From the NCBI RefSeq assembly GCF_958295425.1, contig NC_081144.1:7231186-7295185 (forward strand): a stretch of DNA of 64,000 nt. The letters run 5' to 3'. Under the pieces are notes generated by a model. It saw only the letters and a program-made list of their open reading frames with translations, did not search any database and was not told where the DNA came from. This document shows positions 62,801 to 64,000 of the stretch, piece after piece (position 1 is the first letter of the stretch; each line of letters opens with the position of its first letter). The DNA is from Solea solea (taxonomy: Eukaryota > Chordata > Actinopteri > Pleuronectiformes > Soleidae). The position numbers and the translations under genes were made by a program.

Positions 62801-63496
62801 CTGAAAATTACCCCTACGACAAATGTTTGCTGTGAATCCTTACAATGAGTAGTGGTGTTAACATTTTCCTTCTCCTCATAGCAAATGTGTGGAGTGCAGA
62901 CTAAAAGCACAACACTATATACTGTAACTTCAGAGTGGCTATTATATATTTATGATGTTATTCTGCTTTCTTTTTTTTCACCTTTCCCATGTTATGTATC
63001 AATAAGTATTCTTTCACAGACTCAAAAAAGAAAAATGTGACTTCACATTTGTATTTACATGTATACATTTTAATTTAAATCATTACTGTGGGTTTTTTTC
63101 TCCAGTGTGTGACAAAATTCCGCTATCTTGTGTCGGGATGTAACATAAATAAGTACACATGAATAGTGAATATATGTTCCCAAAGATCCTTTTGATTGAG
63201 CGTGTTTCATTAAGTTGCTTTTTCATAACTCGCGTCAAACGTGGATACACCCATTAATGTTTTTTAGATCTTTAGATCTGCCTATAAAGATAGAGTTACA
63301 AGCTCTAGAATAATAAGGCTGATTTGATTTAAAGGCACACTGTAGATGTACCATAGTTTTTACACGGACGATAAAGACGCTCTAACTGCCCTTTCACTGC
63401 AACTTCATGAAGCATAGGGTTTTACTATACTTTTCTTCATTTTATGTTGCGTAACATATGACAACGCGCCGCAGTCCCATTCCATTCATGCTTCCC

Positions 63497-64000
63497 TCTC
63501 AGGTTGGGGACACACTACATGACTTTATCAGTCGATTTTGAAAAGACATGGAGAACACGCTTACCGACTGGTTTCAGCAGATTTTGTGCGGATCACACAT
63601 TTAATGACAGCACCTGGTGCGGGATCACAGACTACGTGATTTGTCACGCCAACTGAACACATCAAAGTCTCGCGAGTGCGAACATGTCTACGAGAGCGTC
63701 AGTTCTGATATTCCCGCTTCTTATTGCCATCTTCGTCTTCTGACGCTATTTCCCGTGTCCCACCTACTCTTTTTCATTGGCCCTTGGCAACATGTGTTTA
63801 CAGTTGGGTCACTAATCAGTACACACTACCCGAATGCATCCTGAGTTGGCTCAAAAAATTAAAAAACGTGTTTGATTGACTGCGCCTGCGACAGATTTCA
63901 GTGCCAACTGGCCATGCTGACTGTCCCCAAATAGTGCTGACTGGTGCAGACTCTGCCCGACTGTGAATTGTGCGTAAAATTGGGCAAAATATCTTGTTGT
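63497..64000 (+). repeat. possible DNA-element fragment at the window edge
   Basis: GTTGGGGACACACTACATGA and AGACTACGTGATTTGTCACG are related motifs repeated about 120 bp apart. The second part continues to GACTGCGCCTGCGACAG. The 'GGACACACTACATGA' style recurs in teleost repeats. The right end, if any, is outside the window. Weak evidence. Confidence 0.3.

Larger units (their letters stand above)
48867..64000 (-). other. grm4: grm4 intron 1, part
   Basis: This is at least 15.1 kb of the intron preceding coding exon 2. The expected first coding exon (signal peptide and LB1 with SGSSVSI-like motif) was searched for on the minus strand and not found, so the intron runs on beyond the window. It contains the TA-rich, GT, CT and CA microsatellites, hAT-like MITEs at 54243 and 56217, and a transposon-like block at 58610-59185. 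Large parts (49000-53500, 57000-58500, 61200-63400) contain nothing I recognise. Confidence 0.8.

Overview
This window is from a vertebrate nuclear genome, most likely a ray-finned (teleost) fish. The evidence is split exons with GT-AG introns, an AT-rich non-coding background, microsatellites (TG, CT, AAT, TA) and several short interspersed elements of kinds familiar from teleost genomes. No prokaryotic or viral gene organisation is visible.

One protein-coding gene can be supported: grm4, encoding metabotropic glutamate receptor 4 (group III, class C GPCR), on the minus strand. Seven consecutive internal coding exons are present, at 48650-48866, 23804-23939, 20068-20222, 19134-19274, 9042-9242, 4408-4544 and 2070-3005. 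They are 217, 136, 155, 141, 201, 137 and 936 bp long. All splice junctions are GT-AG, all phases match, and together they give 641 uninterrupted codons. If the first codon of 48650-48866 is aligned to mammalian mGluR4 residue 174, the known ligand-contact residues fall at their expected numbers (Ala180, Thr182, Tyr230, Asp312, Lys317, Lys405). This supports an intact orthologue with no net indels in this part of the ligand-binding domain. The first coding exon (signal peptide and first part of LB1) must lie beyond 64000. The exon(s) for TM7 and the cytoplasmic tail must lie before position 1. The window is therefore an internal slice of one large gene.

Everything else is intron. The layout on the + strand is: 1-2069 intron; 2070-3005 cysteine-rich domain plus TM1-6; 4408-4544 and 9042-9242 end of the ligand-binding domain; a 9.9 kb intron; 19134-19274 and 20068-20222; 3.6 kb intron; 23804-23939; a 24.7 kb intron; 48650-48866; then at least 15.1 kb of the next intron.

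The introns carry a readable transposon history. A tRNA-derived SINE family of DANA/mermaid type is present in four copies, two with the same (TGAC)n tail and about 97% identical over 137 bp. Several hAT-like MITEs are present, two with 8-bp target-site duplications. In two separate places a SINE has inserted into an older MITE. There are also degraded fragments of a second SINE family, a Tc1-like end and a non-LTR retrotransposon ORF2 C-terminus. I found no second gene, no convincing functional RNA gene, and no evidence of an undescribed biological system. The most interesting points are the nested insertions, a promoter-like MITE lying about 70 bp from an exon, and an N-glycosylation sequon formed exactly at an exon junction.
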